Positions 53,303 through 61,461 of a DNA stretch of 64,000 nucleotides are shown here, one piece after another. Source of the DNA: Pseudoalteromonas luteoviolacea (GTDB lineage: Bacteria; Pseudomonadota; Gammaproteobacteria; Enterobacterales; Alteromonadaceae); contig NZ_JWIC01000009.1 of the NCBI RefSeq assembly GCF_000814765.1, forward strand, positions 124,001 through 188,000. Reading direction: 5' to 3'. The notes beneath the pieces were generated by a model, which was not told the origin of the DNA, made no database searches, and saw only the letters and a program-made list of their open reading frames with translations. Both the position numbers and the translations under genes were made by a program. Positions within the stretch are counted from its first letter, which is position 1. Every line of letters starts with the position of its first letter.

Positions 53303-54133
53303 ATGTACTCAACAAATGCAATGAATAAACTCATGGCGGCGACTTTCTTTACCCTGTCTGTAAGTAGTTGTGCTGGGACTAAAGACGTTGGGTCAGATAA
53401 AGTTGAGTTTACCTATCCAAATGGTGCGCAATATGCAATATCTTTAAGTTTCGATGATGCACGAAGCAGTCAAGTAGATGTAGGTATACCAATATTGGAT
53501 AAACATGGTGTGAAAGGCACATTTTATGTTAACCCACAATTTGTAGAACAAAGACTCACAGGATGGCAGCAAGCGGCAAATAATGGGCATGAATTGGGCA
53601 ACCACACCAGCTCACACCTCTGTACGGGCAATTTCGCCTGGTTACGCAAAGACAATCGAGGACTAGAACAAGTCGACCTGGATTGGTTGAAAGAGGATAT
53701 TGAAGCCACCACACGATATATGAAAAAACACCTCAATGTTGAGCCTAAATCTTTTGCTTATCCATGCGGTAACACATTTGTGGGTAGAGGTAAGGAAGTG
53801 AGGAGTTATGTACCATTAATTGCCGAACTATTCAAAACGGGGCGCACTTGGTTAGATGAAACCGCTAATAACCCCACATATACAGACTTTGCACAACTGG
53901 CGGGTAATCGTATGGACGGTATGAGCTTTGAGGAAATTAAAGCGCAACTTGATTTGCTTAAAGAGACCAACAAATGGATTATTTTGGCAGGACATGATGT
54001 GGGTGAGAAAAGTATGTATACCACCGATAAAGATGCGTTAGAAGCGCTTATTGTGTATTTAAAAGACCCAAAGAATGGTTATTGGCTGGCCACAGTCGAT
54101 GAGGTTGCAACCTACATTGAAAAAAATAGATAA
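53303..54133 (+). CDS. Polysaccharide deacetylase (NodB homology), lipoprotein
   Basis: A 276-aa carbohydrate esterase family 4 enzyme. Signal with a lipobox-like SVSSC near residue 23. SLSFDDARSSQV holds the base and metal Asp; HELGNHTSSHLC the His-x3-His metal pair; KSFAYPCG and ILAGHDVG are motifs 3-5. It removes acetyl groups from a GlcNAc polymer, likely chitin oligosaccharides given the GH20 gene upstream (211 bp away), or peptidoglycan. ATG 53303 follows GGAGA. An ATG five codons later is possible. Confidence 0.85.
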   Translation: MYSTNAMNKLMAATFFTLSVSSCAGTKDVGSDKVEFTYPNGAQYAISLSFDDARSSQVDVGIPILDKHGVKGTFYVNPQFVEQRLTGWQQAANNGHELGNHTSSHLCTGNFAWLRKDNRGLEQVDLDWLKEDIEATTRYMKKHLNVEPKSFAYPCGNTFVGRGKEVRSYVPLIAELFKTGRTWLDETANNPTYTDFAQLAGNRMDGMSFEEIKAQLDLLKETNKWIILAGHDVGEKSMYTTDKDALEALIVYLKDPKNGYWLATVDEVATYIEKNR

Positions 54134-54296
54134 ACCAATGTTTGGTTGTTTTTTGAACTGCAACAAAGGCTTAAAATTCATGCTGTAGACTTGTTTTTTT
54201 CATCATCGACCTCATATGAGAGAAAGTGGTGAAAGCAGATGCAGCAATTTGATAAATTAATTAAAAATTGAACTATCTTTGGCTGAACTTTGCTGT

Positions 54297-54410
54297 TACA
54301 ATTCCCCGCCCTTGAAAGACGAAAGCTTCGTTTTTTGAGTGGAAATTAATCTAAATGCTTAGCTTTTATACAAAATCTAAGTAAATGTTAACTACACCGG
54401 AGCATAGACA
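54297..54410 (+). promoter_or_regulatory. Promoter and leader of the spc operon
   Basis: TACAAT at 54297-54302 followed by a GC-rich TCCCCGCCC fits a stringent ribosomal-protein promoter, though no ideal -35 is seen. A short hairpin plus T run lies in the leader at about 54315-54336 (ACGAA-AGC-TTCGT then Ts), possibly attenuating. CCGGAGCAT precedes the rplN start. Confidence 0.45.
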
Positions 54411-54779
54411 ATGATCCAAATGCAAACTCAGCTGGACGTTGCTGATAACAGCGGCGCTCGCAAAGTGCAGTGTATTAAAGTCCTTGGTGGTTCGCACCGT
54501 CGCTACGCGCGTGTTGGTGACATCATTAAAGTTTCTGTTAAAGAAGCAATTCCTCGCGGCAAAGTGAAGAAAGGTGATGTTAAAAACGCTGTAGTAGTGC
54601 GTACTAAGAAAGGCGTTCGTCGTCCAGACGGCTCTTTAATCCGTTTCGATAGCAATGCGGCTGTTATCTTAAATGATAGCCATCAGCCAATTGGTACTCG
54701 TATCTTCGGCCCTGTGACGCGTGAACTACGTAACGAAAAGTTCATGAAAATCGTTTCACTAGCACCAGAAGTACTATAA
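54411..54779 (+). CDS. rplN: Ribosomal protein uL14
   Basis: A 122-aa large-subunit protein, normal length. MIQMQTQLDVADNSGARKVQCIKVLGG is diagnostic. It is the first gene of the spc operon, yet upstream lies a deacetylase gene rather than rpsQ of the S10 operon. It is followed by rplX 10 bp later. Confidence 0.98.
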   Translation: MIQMQTQLDVADNSGARKVQCIKVLGGSHRRYARVGDIIKVSVKEAIPRGKVKKGDVKNAVVVRTKKGVRRPDGSLIRFDSNAAVILNDSHQPIGTRIFGPVTRELRNEKFMKIVSLAPEVL

Positions 54780-54789
54780 GGAGTCGATC

Positions 54790-55104
54790 ATGGCAGCAAA
54801 AATCCGTCGTGATGACGAAGTAATCGTACTAGCCGGTAAAGACAAAGGTAAGCGCGGTAAAGTGCTTTCAGTTGTAACTGAAACTGGTCGTGTATTTGTT
54901 GAAGGCGTAAATATCATCAAGAAACACCAGAAGCCTGTACCACAACTACAGCAAGCTGGCGGTATTGTTGAGAAAGAAGCGTCTGTCGACGTATCAAATG
55001 TAGCGATTTTCAATGCCGAAACTGGCAAAGCAGATCGTGTTGGTTTTAGATTTGAAGACGGTAAAAAAGTCCGTTTCTTCAAGTCTACTGGCAAAACTAT
55101 TTAA
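54790..55104 (+). CDS. rplX: Ribosomal protein uL24
   Basis: A 104-aa large-subunit assembly protein with a KOW motif (IVLAGKDKGKRGKVLSV, residues about 14-30). Ribosome site GGAGTCG precedes ATG. Part of the spc operon; close spacing to rplN and rplE. Confidence 0.98.
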   Translation: MAAKIRRDDEVIVLAGKDKGKRGKVLSVVTETGRVFVEGVNIIKKHQKPVPQLQQAGGIVEKEASVDVSNVAIFNAETGKADRVGFRFEDGKKVRFFKSTGKTI

Positions 55105-55119
55105 TAGTTGGAGTAGACG

Positions 55120-55659
55120 ATGGCGAAACTGCATGAAGTGTACAAAGACAAAGTAGTAAAAGAACTTTTTGAAAAGTTCGGTTACAGCTCTGTCATGCAA
55201 GTCCCTCAGATCGAGAAGATCACACTTAACATGGGTGTGGGCGAAGCCCTAGCTGACAAGAAAATTCTAGAAAATGCAGTAGCAGATCTAGAAGCAATCT
55301 CTGGTCAGAAACCTCTAGTGACTAAAGCACGCAAATCAGTTGCTGGCTTTAAGATCCGTGAAGGTTACCCAATTGGCTGTAAAGTAACCCTACGCGGCGA
55401 GCGTATGTGGGATTTCCTTGAGCGTTTAGTCTCAATCGCGATGCCACGTATTCGTGACTTCCGCGGTGTTAGCGCAAAGTCTTTTGACGGTCGCGGTAAC
55501 TACTCTATGGGCGTACGTGAGCAAATCATCTTCCCAGAAATCGATTATGATAAAGTAGACCGTGTTCGCGGTATGGATATCACAATCACTACTTCTGCGA
55601 AAACAGATGATGAAGGCCGTGCGTTATTAGAAGCGTTCAACTTCCCATTCAAAAAGTAA
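55120..55659 (+). CDS. rplE: Ribosomal protein uL5
   Basis: A 179-aa 5S-rRNA-binding protein. ITLNMGVGEALADKKILENA is the L5 signature. Same length as in E. coli. In enterobacteria the S8 repressor binds mRNA near this gene start; I did not see a clear match here but did not search structure fully. Confidence 0.98.
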   Translation: MAKLHEVYKDKVVKELFEKFGYSSVMQVPQIEKITLNMGVGEALADKKILENAVADLEAISGQKPLVTKARKSVAGFKIREGYPIGCKVTLRGERMWDFLERLVSIAMPRIRDFRGVSAKSFDGRGNYSMGVREQIIFPEIDYDKVDRVRGMDITITTSAKTDDEGRALLEAFNFPFKK

Positions 55660-55669
55660 GGGTAGGGTT

Positions 55670-55975
55670 ATGGCAAAGAATTCAATGAAAGCGCGTGACG
55701 TAAAACGTGCTAAATTAGTTGCACAGTACGCAGAAAAGCGTGCTGCACTTAAAGCTATCATCAGCGATGTTAAAACATCTGATGATGAGCGTTGGGACGC
55801 GGTATTAAAGCTTCAGTCTTTACCGCGTGATTCTAGCCCTTCACGTCAACGTAATCGTTGTAACATTACGGGCCGCCCACATGGTTACCTTCGCAAGTTC
55901 GGCCTAAGCCGTATCAAAGTTCGCGAAGCAGCTATGCGCGGTGAAATTCCTGGCCTTAAAAAGGCTTCTTGGTAA
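55670..55975 (+). CDS. rpsN: Ribosomal protein uS14, zinc-free form
   Basis: A 101-aa small-subunit protein of the long form without Cys-x2-Cys pairs, so it needs no zinc. RDSSPSRQRNRCNITGRPHGYLRKFGLSRIK is conserved. The gene is in its normal place between rplE and rpsH. Confidence 0.98.
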   Translation: MAKNSMKARDVKRAKLVAQYAEKRAALKAIISDVKTSDDERWDAVLKLQSLPRDSSPSRQRNRCNITGRPHGYLRKFGLSRIKVREAAMRGEIPGLKKASW

Positions 55976-55995
55976 TAGAATCACGGGAGTAAGAC

Positions 55996-56388
55996 ATGAG
56001 CTTGCAAGATCCAATCGCGGATTTGTTTACACGCATCCGTAACGGTCAGTCTGCGAAGAAGGTAGCTGTAACAATGCCAACTTCAAAGCTGAAAGTAGCT
56101 GTTGCTGACGTACTGAAAAACGAAGGTTTCATCACTGGTTATTCAGTATCAGGCGACGTAAAAGCAGAATTGACTATCGAACTTAAGTACTTCGAAGGCA
56201 AAGCTGTTATCGAAAGCATCCAGCGTGTTAGCCGCCCTGGTCTACGTATCTATAAGAAACGTGACGAATTACCAAAGGTAATGGGTGGTCTAGGTATCGC
56301 TATCGTATCAACTTCTAAAGGCCTGATGACAGACCGCGCTGCGCGTACCGCTGGTGTTGGTGGTGAAATCATTGGCTTTGTAGCTTAA
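55996..56388 (+). CDS. rpsH: Ribosomal protein uS8
   Basis: A 130-aa small-subunit protein and, in E. coli, the translational repressor of the spc operon. MSLQDPIADLFTRIRNGQ and STSKGLMTDRAARTAGVGGEI are diagnostic. GGGAG precedes the start. Confidence 0.98.
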   Translation: MSLQDPIADLFTRIRNGQSAKKVAVTMPTSKLKVAVADVLKNEGFITGYSVSGDVKAELTIELKYFEGKAVIESIQRVSRPGLRIYKKRDELPKVMGGLGIAIVSTSKGLMTDRAARTAGVGGEIIGFVA

Positions 56389-56401
56389 TCGGAGGGGAAC
56401 T

Positions 56402-56932
56402 ATGTCTCGTATTGCGAAGGCTCCTATTGCTGTTCCTGCCGGTGTTGAAGTTGCAATTAACGGCCAGGAAATCAAAGTTAAAGGTAAAAACGGTGAATTG
56501 ACTCGCGTTCTTAACGACGCAGTTGAAGTTGTTCTTAACGACAACGTTATCACTACAGCACCTCGTGAAGTAGCAAATGCTTGGGCTCAAGCTGGTACTG
56601 CACGCGCTCTGATCAACAACATGATCATCGGCGTTAACGAAGGTTTTGAAAAGAAACTACAACTAGTCGGTGTTGGTTACCGTGCTGCAGTTAAGGGTAA
56701 AGTTTTAGACCTAACTCTTGGCTTCTCACACCCAGTGAACTTCGAGATCCCAGCGGGTATCACTATCGAAGCTCCAAGCCAGACTGAAATCGTTGTTAAA
56801 GGCGCAGACAAGCAGCTAGTTGGTCAAACTGCTGCAAACATCCGCTCATACCGTGAACCAGAGCCTTATAAAGGTAAAGGTGTACGTTACGCTGATGAGC
56901 ACGTGCGTCGTAAAGAGGCTAAGAAGAAGTAA
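56402..56932 (+). CDS. rplF: Ribosomal protein uL6
   Basis: A 176-aa protein with two repeated domains. MSRIAKAPIAVPAGVEV opens it; YRAAVKGKVLDLTLGFSHPV marks the second domain. GGAGGGG gives a strong ribosome site. Normal length. Confidence 0.98.
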   Translation: MSRIAKAPIAVPAGVEVAINGQEIKVKGKNGELTRVLNDAVEVVLNDNVITTAPREVANAWAQAGTARALINNMIIGVNEGFEKKLQLVGVGYRAAVKGKVLDLTLGFSHPVNFEIPAGITIEAPSQTEIVVKGADKQLVGQTAANIRSYREPEPYKGKGVRYADEHVRRKEAKKK

Positions 56933-56941
56933 GGTAAGACG

Positions 56942-57292
56942 ATGGATAAGAAAACAGCTCGTCTACGTCGTGCTAAGCGCACTCGTAGAAATATTATCGA
57001 ACAAGGCACAACACGTCTTGTTATCCACCGCACGCCACGTCACATATACGCTCAAATCGTAAACGTTGAGGGTATTGTACTGGCTGCTGCTTCTACTGTT
57101 GAAAAAGCAATTGCTGAAACAGTTAAAGGCACTGGCAACATCGAAGCTGCACAAGCAGTTGGTAAAGCAGTTGCCGAACGCGCGGCAGACAAAGGCATCG
57201 AAAAGCTTGCTTTTGACCGCAGTGGCTTTAAATATCACGGCCGTGTGAAGGCGCTTGCTGATGCAGCGCGTGAAGCCGGTCTGCAATTCTAG
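56942..57292 (+). CDS. rplR: Ribosomal protein uL18
   Basis: A 116-aa 5S-rRNA-binding protein; basic N-terminus (MDKKTARLRRAKRTRR) and the FDRSGFKYHGRVKALADAAREAGL end are diagnostic. Starts 9 bp after rplF. Confidence 0.98.
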   Translation: MDKKTARLRRAKRTRRNIIEQGTTRLVIHRTPRHIYAQIVNVEGIVLAAASTVEKAIAETVKGTGNIEAAQAVGKAVAERAADKGIEKLAFDRSGFKYHGRVKALADAAREAGLQF

Positions 57293-57301
57293 GAGTAGAC
57301 A

Positions 57302-57808
57302 ATGGCTAACGTAGAAGCAAAGCAACAACAGCCTGATTTGGCTGAAAAGCTAATCGCGGTAAACCGTGTGTCTAAAGTGGTTAAAGGTGGTCGTATCTTT
57401 AGCTTCACTGCACTAACTGTAGTTGGTGATGGCGCAGGTAAAGTAGGTTTTGGTTACGGTAAAGCACGTGAAGTTCCAGCTGCTATTCAAAAAGCAATGG
57501 AAAAAGCGCGCCGTAACATGGTAAATGTTGATCTTAACGGTCACACGCTACAGCACCCAATCAAGGGTCGCCACGCGGGTTCTAAAGTATACATGCAGCC
57601 TGCATCTGAAGGTACAGGTATCATCGCCGGTGGTGCGATGCGTGCAGTACTAGAAGTAGCTGGTGTACAGAACGTACTTTCAAAAGCATACGGTTCTACT
57701 AACCCGATCAACATCGTTCGCGCAACAATTTCTGCTCTAGAGAACATGAATTCTCCAGAGAAGATCGCTGCGAAACGTGGTCTTAGCGTAGATGAAATCT
57801 TGGGGTAA
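57302..57808 (+). CDS. rpsE: Ribosomal protein uS5
   Basis: A 168-aa small-subunit protein. VNRVSKVVKGGRIFSFTALTVVGDG is the double-stranded-RNA-binding-like motif where spectinomycin-resistance changes occur. Ends GLSVDEILG. Followed 6 bp later by rpmD. Confidence 0.98.
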   Translation: MANVEAKQQQPDLAEKLIAVNRVSKVVKGGRIFSFTALTVVGDGAGKVGFGYGKAREVPAAIQKAMEKARRNMVNVDLNGHTLQHPIKGRHAGSKVYMQPASEGTGIIAGGAMRAVLEVAGVQNVLSKAYGSTNPINIVRATISALENMNSPEKIAAKRGLSVDEILG

Positions 57809-57814
57809 GAAACC

Positions 57815-57994
57815 ATGGCAAACACAGTTAAAGTAACACAAGTACGTAGCTCAATCGGTCGTTTACCGAAGCATAAAGCTACATTACGTGGCCTTGGTTT
57901 ACGTCGTATCAACCATACTGTTGAGCTAGAAGATACGCCAGCAGTACGTGGTATGATCAACCAAGTTTCTTACATGGTTAAGGTTGAGGGCTAA
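57815..57994 (+). CDS. rpmD: Ribosomal protein uL30
   Basis: A 59-aa protein: it starts MANTVKVTQVRSSIGRLPKH and has GLGLRRINHTVELED. ATG 57815, stop TAA 57992-57994. It lies between rpsE and rplO, the expected place. Confidence 0.97.
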   Translation: MANTVKVTQVRSSIGRLPKHKATLRGLGLRRINHTVELEDTPAVRGMINQVSYMVKVEG

Positions 57995-57998
57995 TTCG

Positions 57999-58433
57999 AT
58001 GCAATTGAATACACTTTCTCCTGCTGCAGGTTCAAAAACTGCTGGTAAGCGTGTTGGTCGTGGTATCGGCTCTGGTCTAGGTAAGACTGGTGGTCGTGGT
58101 CACAAAGGTCAAAAATCGCGTTCTGGCGGTAAAGTACGTGTTGGTTTTGAAGGCGGTCAAATGCCTATGCAACGCCGTCTACCAAAGTTTGGCTTCACTT
58201 CACGCAAATCACTAGTATCTGCTGAAGTTAACCTTTTCGAAATCGCGAAGGTTGAAGGCGACGTGGTAGAGCTAAGCACACTACAAGCAGCTGGTATCGT
58301 TAAGAAGAACATTCAGTTCGTTAAAGTTGTTAAATCTGGCGAAGTTTCACGCGCAGTTACTGTTAAAGGCATTAAAGTGTCTAAAGGTGCTCGCGAAGCT
58401 ATCGAAGCTGCCGGAGGCAAGGTAGAAGACTAA
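57999..58433 (+). CDS. rplO: Ribosomal protein uL15
   Basis: A 144-aa protein. MQLNTLSPAAGSKTAGKRVGRG opens it and GLGKTGGRGHKGQKSRSGGK is the glycine-rich loop. ATG 57999 is used; an in-frame GTG at 57984 would overlap rpmD and is not needed. Confidence 0.98.
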   Translation: MQLNTLSPAAGSKTAGKRVGRGIGSGLGKTGGRGHKGQKSRSGGKVRVGFEGGQMPMQRRLPKFGFTSRKSLVSAEVNLFEIAKVEGDVVELSTLQAAGIVKKNIQFVKVVKSGEVSRAVTVKGIKVSKGAREAIEAAGGKVED

Positions 58434-58444
58434 GGAAGTACACT

Positions 58445-59773
58445 ATGGCTAAACCAGGTCAAGATATGCAAAGCGCACAGAGTGGGCTTGCGGAGTTGAA
58501 GCGCCGATTACTATTTGTATTGGGTGCCATCATTATTTACCGTCTAGGTTCATTTGTGCCTATCCCTGGGATTGACGCCGCTGTACTTGCCGAGTTCTTC
58601 GAGCAACAAAAGGGCACCATCTTTGCCATGTTTAACATGTTCAGTGGTGGTGCGCTTGAGCGTGCATCTGTACTCGCGCTGGGTATTATGCCTTACATCT
58701 CAGCCTCAATTATCATGCAACTATTAACGCATATACATCCTGCGATGATAGAGCTGAAAAAAGAGGGTGAGCAAGGGCGTAAGAAGATCAGTCAGTACAC
58801 GCGTTACGGCACGCTCGTGCTTGCTACAATACAGTCGATCGGTATCGCAACTAACCTACCAAACATGATGGAAGGCTTGGTTGTGAATCCTGGTTTCGGT
58901 TTCTACTTCACAGCTGTTGTGAGTTTAGTAACTGGTACTATGTTCCTGATGTGGCTGGGCGAACAAATTACAGAACGTGGTATCGGTAACGGTATCTCGG
59001 TGCTGATATTTGTTGGTATCGTAGCTAACCTGCCGTCTGCAATCGGTTCGACAGCAGAAATGGCGCGCCAAGGCGATTTGAATGTCTTTATCTTAGCACT
59101 TATTGCGTTTATCGTTGTTGCGGTAACTTACTTGGTAGTATTCTTTGAGCGTGGTCAACGTCGTATCGTTGTTAACTATGCTAAACGTCAGCAAGGCCGT
59201 CAGGTCTTTGCAGCGCAGAGTACGCATTTACCATTGAAAGTTAACATGGCAGGGGTTATTCCACCAATATTTGCTAGCAGCATCATTCTGTTCCCTGGTA
59301 CAATTGCAAGCTGGTTCGGCCAAGGTGAAGGTCCACTTGCTGATGCACTACAAGCAGTGTCAGCTGTGTTGACCCCAGGTCAGCCTCTGTACGCAATGGT
59401 ACTAGCCGCAGCGATTATTTTCTTCTGCTTCTTCTATACAGCGTTGGTGTTTAACCCACGTGAGACAGCAGATAATTTGAAAAAATCTGGCGCATTTATT
59501 CCAGGTTATCGCCCAGGTGAGCAGACGTCTAAATACATTGATAAAGTGATGACACGCCTGACATTGGCAGGTGCAATGTACATTACCTTTATCTGTCTGG
59601 TGCCCGAGTTTATGACCATGGCATGGCAAACGCCATTCTACTTCGGCGGTACATCAATTTTGATTATCGTTGTTGTTATCATGGACTTTATGGCACAAGT
59701 ACAGACTCATTTGATGTCTCATCAATATGATTCTGTGCTGAAAAAAGCAAACCTTAAAGGCTACGGCCGATAG
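58445..59773 (+). CDS. secY: Protein translocase subunit SecY
   Basis: A 442-aa, ten-span channel of the Sec translocon. GSFVPIPGIDAAVLAEFF, FNMFSGGALERASVLALGIMPYISASIIMQLL (plug and second helix) and NISVLIF-like GNGISVLIFVGIVANLP are diagnostic. It lies in the spc operon as in most bacteria. It moves proteins across or into the inner membrane with SecE, SecG and SecA. Confidence 0.98.
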   Translation: MAKPGQDMQSAQSGLAELKRRLLFVLGAIIIYRLGSFVPIPGIDAAVLAEFFEQQKGTIFAMFNMFSGGALERASVLALGIMPYISASIIMQLLTHIHPAMIELKKEGEQGRKKISQYTRYGTLVLATIQSIGIATNLPNMMEGLVVNPGFGFYFTAVVSLVTGTMFLMWLGEQITERGIGNGISVLIFVGIVANLPSAIGSTAEMARQGDLNVFILALIAFIVVAVTYLVVFFERGQRRIVVNYAKRQQGRQVFAAQSTHLPLKVNMAGVIPPIFASSIILFPGTIASWFGQGEGPLADALQAVSAVLTPGQPLYAMVLAAAIIFFCFFYTALVFNPRETADNLKKSGAFIPGYRPGEQTSKYIDKVMTRLTLAGAMYITFICLVPEFMTMAWQTPFYFGGTSILIIVVVIMDFMAQVQTHLMSHQYDSVLKKANLKGYGR

Positions 59774-59794
59774 GGTCTGTTACGGAGTTGAGTT

Positions 59795-59908
59795 ATGAAA
59801 GTACGTGCTTCCGTTAAGAAAATTTGCCGTAACTGTAAAGTTATCAAACGTGCTGGTGTAGTACGTGTGATTTGCAGTGAGCCTAAGCACAAGCAAAGGC
59901 AAGGCTAA
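59795..59908 (+). CDS. rpmJ: Ribosomal protein bL36, zinc form
   Basis: A 37-aa protein, MKVRASVKKICRNCKVIKR at the start. Cys11, Cys14, Cys27 and His32 form the zinc ribbon (C+ type). ATG 59795, TAA 59906-59908. Last gene of the spc operon, 21 bp after secY, then a strong hairpin. Confidence 0.97.
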   Translation: MKVRASVKKICRNCKVIKRAGVVRVICSEPKHKQRQG

Positions 59909-59922
59909 GAAATCTAGTCGTG

Positions 59923-59947
59923 CAGGCTAAGTTAATCACTTAGCCTG
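59923..59947 (+). terminator. Hairpin between spc and alpha operons
   Basis: CAGGCTAAG (59923-59931) and CTTAGCCTG (59939-59947) pair perfectly around TTAATCA, followed by TTTC. Likely partial terminator of the spc transcript. Confidence 0.75.
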
Positions 59948-59950
59948 TTT

Positions 59951-60040
59951 CATTGGTAAAACTTGAATGTCGGTTGGGTATCCTGTACGGGCTTTCCAAC
60001 AAGATGATAATCAGGTTTATTTATAGGAGATATGTTAGTG
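59951..60040 (+). promoter_or_regulatory. Alpha-operon leader (S4 repressor site, alpha_RBS type)
   Basis: GTCGGTTGGGTATCCTG, CGGGCTTTCC and TTATTTATAGGAG follow the order of the E. coli alpha-operon leader pseudoknot to which ribosomal protein S4 binds (TATCCTG..CGGGCTTTTC..AGTAGGAG). This would regulate rpsM-rpsK-rpsD-rpoA. Confidence 0.65.
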
Positions 60041-60394
60041 GCCCGTATCGCAGGCATTAACGTTCCTGACCATAAGCATGCTGTTATCGGTTTAACAAGC
60101 ATCTATGGTGTAGGTAAAACTCGCGCTAAGGCGATCTTAGCTGCGACAGGTATCGCTGAAACTACTAAAATCGGCGAGTTAAACGACGAAACTCTTGACA
60201 TCCTTCGTGAAGAAGTTGGCAAGTACACTGTTGAAGGTGATCTTCGTCGTGAAGTTACACTAAACATCAAACGTCTTATGGACCTTGGTTGTTTCCGTGG
60301 CTTACGTCACCGTCGTTCGTTACCACTACGTGGTCAACGTACTAAGACTAACGCGCGTACTCGTAAGGGTCCACGCAAGCCTATCAAGAAATAA
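60038..60394 (+). CDS. rpsM: Ribosomal protein uS13
   Basis: A 118-aa small-subunit head protein. I use the GTG start at 60038 (ARIAGINVPDHKHAVIGLTS), as in E. coli, where S13 also starts with GTG after the S4-bound leader. An ATG at 60032 lies only two bases past AGGAG, too close. SIYGVGKTRAKAIL and the basic tail are typical. Confidence 0.96.
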   Translation: MARIAGINVPDHKHAVIGLTSIYGVGKTRAKAILAATGIAETTKIGELNDETLDILREEVGKYTVEGDLRREVTLNIKRLMDLGCFRGLRHRRSLPLRGQRTKTNARTRKGPRKPIKK

Positions 60395-60407
60395 GGTGGG
60401 GTAAGTT

Positions 60408-60794
60408 ATGGCAAAAGCACCAATTCGTCGTAAAAAGGTCAAAAAGCAAGTTGTTGACGGTATGGCTCACGTTCATGCTTCTTTCAACAACACTATTGTG
60501 ACCATCACTGACCGTCAAGGTAATGCTCTTTCTTGGGCGACTGCGGGTGGTTCAGGTTTCCGTGGTTCTCGTAAGTCTACTCCGTTCGCTGCACAGGTTG
60601 CTGCTGAGCGCGCAGGTACTGCTGCACAAGAGTACGGTCTTAAGAACCTAGAAGTATTCATTAAAGGTCCAGGTCCAGGCCGTGAGTCTGCTGTACGTGC
60701 ATTGAATGCTGCTGGTTTCCGTATCACAAACATCACTGACGTGACGCCAATCCCACATAATGGTTGTCGTCCACCGAAGAAACGTCGCGTATAA
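60408..60794 (+). CDS. rpsK: Ribosomal protein uS11
   Basis: A 128-aa small-subunit platform protein. MAHVHASFNNTIVTITDRQGNALSWATAGGSGFRGS-type core and the PIPHNGCRPPKKRRV end are diagnostic. GGTGGGG precedes it; second gene of the alpha operon. Confidence 0.98.
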   Translation: MAKAPIRRKKVKKQVVDGMAHVHASFNNTIVTITDRQGNALSWATAGGSGFRGSRKSTPFAAQVAAERAGTAAQEYGLKNLEVFIKGPGPGRESAVRALNAAGFRITNITDVTPIPHNGCRPPKKRRV

Positions 60795-60816
60795 TTAATA
60801 GGTTAGGAGAAAGAAC

Positions 60817-61437
60817 ATGGCAAGATATTTGGGCCCTAAGCTCAAGCTGAGTCGTCGTGAAGGTACTGACCTGTTCCTTAAAAGCGGCGTAAGAGCAATT
60901 GACTCTAAGTGTAAACTAGAAACAGCACCTGGTCAGCACGGCGCACGTAAAGGTCGTCTATCTGATTACGGTTTACAGTTACGTGAAAAGCAAAAAGTTC
61001 GTCGTATCTACGGTGTACTTGAAAAGCAATTCCGCAACTACTATAAAGAAGCTGCTCGCCTTAAAGGCAACACAGGTGAAAACTTGTTACAGCTTCTAGA
61101 GCAACGTCTAGACAATGTTGTATATCGCATGGGTTTTGCAAGCACACGTGCTGAAGCACGTCAGCTAGTAAGCCACAAAGCGATTATGGTTAATGGTCGT
61201 GTTGTGAACATTCCTTCTTTCGTTATTACTCCAGAAGATGTAGTAGTAATCCGTGAGAAGTCTAAGAAGCAAGCGCGTATCATCGCTGCTCTAGAGTTGG
61301 CTGAGCAACGCGAAAAGCCAACTTGGATTGAAGTTGACGGTAAGAAAATGGAAGGTACTTTCAAGCGCCTACCTGAGCGTTCTGATCTGTCTGCGGACAT
61401 TAATGAACAACTAATCGTCGAACTTTACTCGAAGTAA
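60817..61437 (+). CDS. rpsD: Ribosomal protein uS4
   Basis: A 206-aa 16S-binding assembly starter and, in E. coli, the repressor that binds the alpha-operon leader. MARYLGPKLKLSRREGTDL and the S4 domain LLQLLEQRLDNVVYRMGFASTRAEARQLVSHKAIMVNG are clear. AGGAGAA precedes the start. Confidence 0.98.
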   Translation: MARYLGPKLKLSRREGTDLFLKSGVRAIDSKCKLETAPGQHGARKGRLSDYGLQLREKQKVRRIYGVLEKQFRNYYKEAARLKGNTGENLLQLLEQRLDNVVYRMGFASTRAEARQLVSHKAIMVNGRVVNIPSFVITPEDVVVIREKSKKQARIIAALELAEQREKPTWIEVDGKKMEGTFKRLPERSDLSADINEQLIVELYSK

Positions 61438-61461
61438 AGTTAAGAGTTAAGAGAGGATAAA

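Noticed and set aside
57541..57960. 139-codon minus-strand frame within rpsE-rpmD
   Set aside because: Shadow of highly biased ribosomal genes.
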